NCBI GenBank assembly: GCA_024180945.1
Contig: JAKSGN010000012.1
Location: 434,001 to 498,000 of the forward strand
DNA length: 64,000 nt
Source of the DNA: Macrophomina tecta
Taxonomy: Eukaryota; Ascomycota; Dothideomycetes; Botryosphaeriales; Botryosphaeriaceae
Direction: 5' to 3'
The notes under the pieces are model-generated. The model did not search any database. It was given only the letters and a program-made list of their open reading frames with translations, and was not told the origin of the DNA. Numbering within the stretch: the stretch's first letter is position 1; each line of letters opens with the position of its first letter. Below are positions 62,960 through 64,000 of the stretch, one piece after another. The position numbers were made by a program, and so were the translations under genes.

Positions 62960-64000
62960 GATGATGATGATGATGATGATTCATACACCCCGTCGGCCTC
63001 CACGGGCCATAGGGAAGAACTAACACTGAGCAGACGTTTACCTACACTGACTCTCGGTTCATTCAAAGCCCTCACTCTCAGGAACAAAACAGGGGAAAAC
63101 CACGCTAGTCAAGGTTATCAAAAGCAAAAGAAAAAAAAAAAAAAAAAAAAAAAAAAGGAAAGAGACGAAGAAAAGAGCGGAGAGAACGCTAAGGTAAAAG
63201 AAGTAGAAAGGAACACTCCTCGCTCGAGCCGTGGGTTTTCCAAGCCTACGTCTGGCCAATCATCAGGACATCTTCCTAAGTGCTGCCAGTCCCTATAGCG
63301 GCGTGGCAACTGGCCAGATCTCAGCCTCTATGGTGGCTCTCTTTTCTTCACTACTCGGTGACTGCCCGCAGTCGTCCTGTCGCGATCGCAAATGCCGCCG
63401 TTGCCTTGACGGTTGCTATGTCAGCTTTCCATCTTTTCGCTGGTCCGTCGAGGTACGTTCCGTCCGGCCGCTTCGTTCCTGACCATCCACCTAGCATGTA
63501 CGAAATATCACCGAACCTCTTCCCTACCGCTCTCTGAAGCTCCGTGCGCTGTTCAGACCAGTGAGTGCACTCAAGCAGAAAATGCTTGGTTGTTTCTTCT
63601 CCGCGTCCGCACGCGCACCGTGGGGAATCCGCTCTTCTGATCTTGTGGAGTGACTCGTTCAATCTTGACCTCGATGTTCTAAGCTGAGCAACCACTACCG
63701 CTTCTGCCGTGTTCAGCTTGTCGTACAGCTTCCTGGTGTGGTGTTGCGAGAGTGCTCTGTCGAGTGTGCGAGTAAAGCGCCCCTCCTTGGTGTTATCAAG
63801 TTCCTTGGCCCATGCTCGAGAGATAGCCCGTTTAACGTCCGCAAGTGCGACTGACTTCAACCGCACACCGCAGTCCGGGATAGCTTTGTCAGGCTCGGTG
63901 GCCTGCAGCGCTAGTTTGTTCGCTCGCTCGTTTCCTGGCACTCCTGCGTGCGCCGGCACCCACCTTAGCTCGACAACCGGCACATTTCTCCTCTGCATCT
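62960..64000 (-). mobile_element. LINE A-type copy, 3' end (continues beyond the window)
   Basis: The (ATG)n tail begins at 62960, followed by the 3'UTR with ACACCCCGTCGGCCTCCACGG and the GGTTCATTCAAAGCCC block shared with LINE A. The 3'UTR holds a 29-base A run (63129-63157). The element is inserted directly beside the TA end of the pogo copy. Confidence 0.85.
63351..63998 (-). CDS. LINE ORF2 C-terminus (RNase H end and zinc motif), partial
   Basis: The frame is open to the window edge, so the N-terminal endonuclease and reverse transcriptase lie outside. Visible: RNase H end (VELRWVPAHAGVPGNERANKLALQATE), KLYDKLNTAEAVVVAQLRTSRSRLNESLH, the zinc-like CACGRGEETTKHFLLEC, and the terminal YMLGGWSGTKRPDGTYLDG block followed by WKADIATVKATAAFAIATGR. 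The order matches LINE A ORF2 at 9.5-10.2 kb, but the sequence is clearly a different subfamily. No frame damage in the visible part. Confidence 0.85.
   Translation of the reverse strand: MQRRNVPVVELRWVPAHAGVPGNERANKLALQATEPDKAIPDCGVRLKSVALADVKRAISRAWAKELDNTKEGRFTRTLDRALSQHHTRKLYDKLNTAEAVVVAQLRTSRSRLNESLHKIRRADSPRCACGRGEETTKHFLLECTHWSEQRTELQRAVGKRFGDISYMLGGWSGTKRPDGTYLDGPAKRWKADIATVKATAAFAIATGRLRAVTE

Overview
The window is from a filamentous ascomycete (Pezizomycotina) nuclear genome. The evidence is: protein genes with short GT-AG introns of about 40-60 nt (one is 152 nt) and RCTRAC-like branch sites; fungal-type families (HET, RTA1, GH72, a fused eukaryotic acetyl-CoA carboxylase); Tad-like LINEs, pogo/Fot and hAT transposons; and transposon copies damaged by C-to-T changes that turn Trp codons into stops, as repeat-induced point mutation (RIP) would do. 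No bacterial operons, CRISPR arrays or rRNA were seen.

Layout. 1-3.1 kb: transposon debris (gag-only LINE, LTR remnant, truncated LINE). 3.6-4.5 kb: a BTB-domain gene. 5.0-10.6 kb: a two-ORF LINE ('LINE A'). 10.6-18.5 kb: a nested stack in which a gag-only LINE was hit by a pogo element, a hAT element abuts the truncated pogo end, and a solo LTR sits inside the hAT. 19.6-30.8 kb: the housekeeping core, acetyl-CoA carboxylase (minus) and cytosolic cysteinyl-tRNA synthetase (plus), divergent across 1.8 kb. 31-34.7 kb: decayed repeats and a tRNA-derived SINE. 34.8-36.9 kb: a five-exon GH72-family membrane protein lacking both catalytic glutamates. 37-41 kb: a HET-domain pseudogene cut by an intact hAT element. 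41.8-48.6 kb: a group of tailoring enzymes (SDR, SnoaL-like protein, P450, covalent-flavin oxidase) resembling a small secondary-metabolite cluster without a backbone synthase. 49.8-51.6 kb: an intact pogo element with perfect-looking ends. 52.6-53.6 kb: an RTA1-type seven-helix membrane protein. 54-61 kb: an intact full-length second LINE ('LINE B', both ORFs open) between inverted LTR arms. 61-64 kb: a RIP-damaged pogo element with a solo LTR inside, then another LINE A copy running off the window.

The genes work in three largely separate groups. ACC1 and CysRS are conserved metabolism and translation. The 41.8-48.6 kb enzymes plausibly modify one small molecule, with RTA1 as a possible nearby membrane component. 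The rest is a transposon community in which autonomous LINEs probably supply enzymes to the gag-only LINEs and the SINE.

The most unusual observations are the gag-only LINE family (two copies with the same ORF1-to-3'UTR junction), the GH72 pseudoenzyme, the SINE, and the two 383-bp solo LTRs whose removal restores transposase reading frames exactly.
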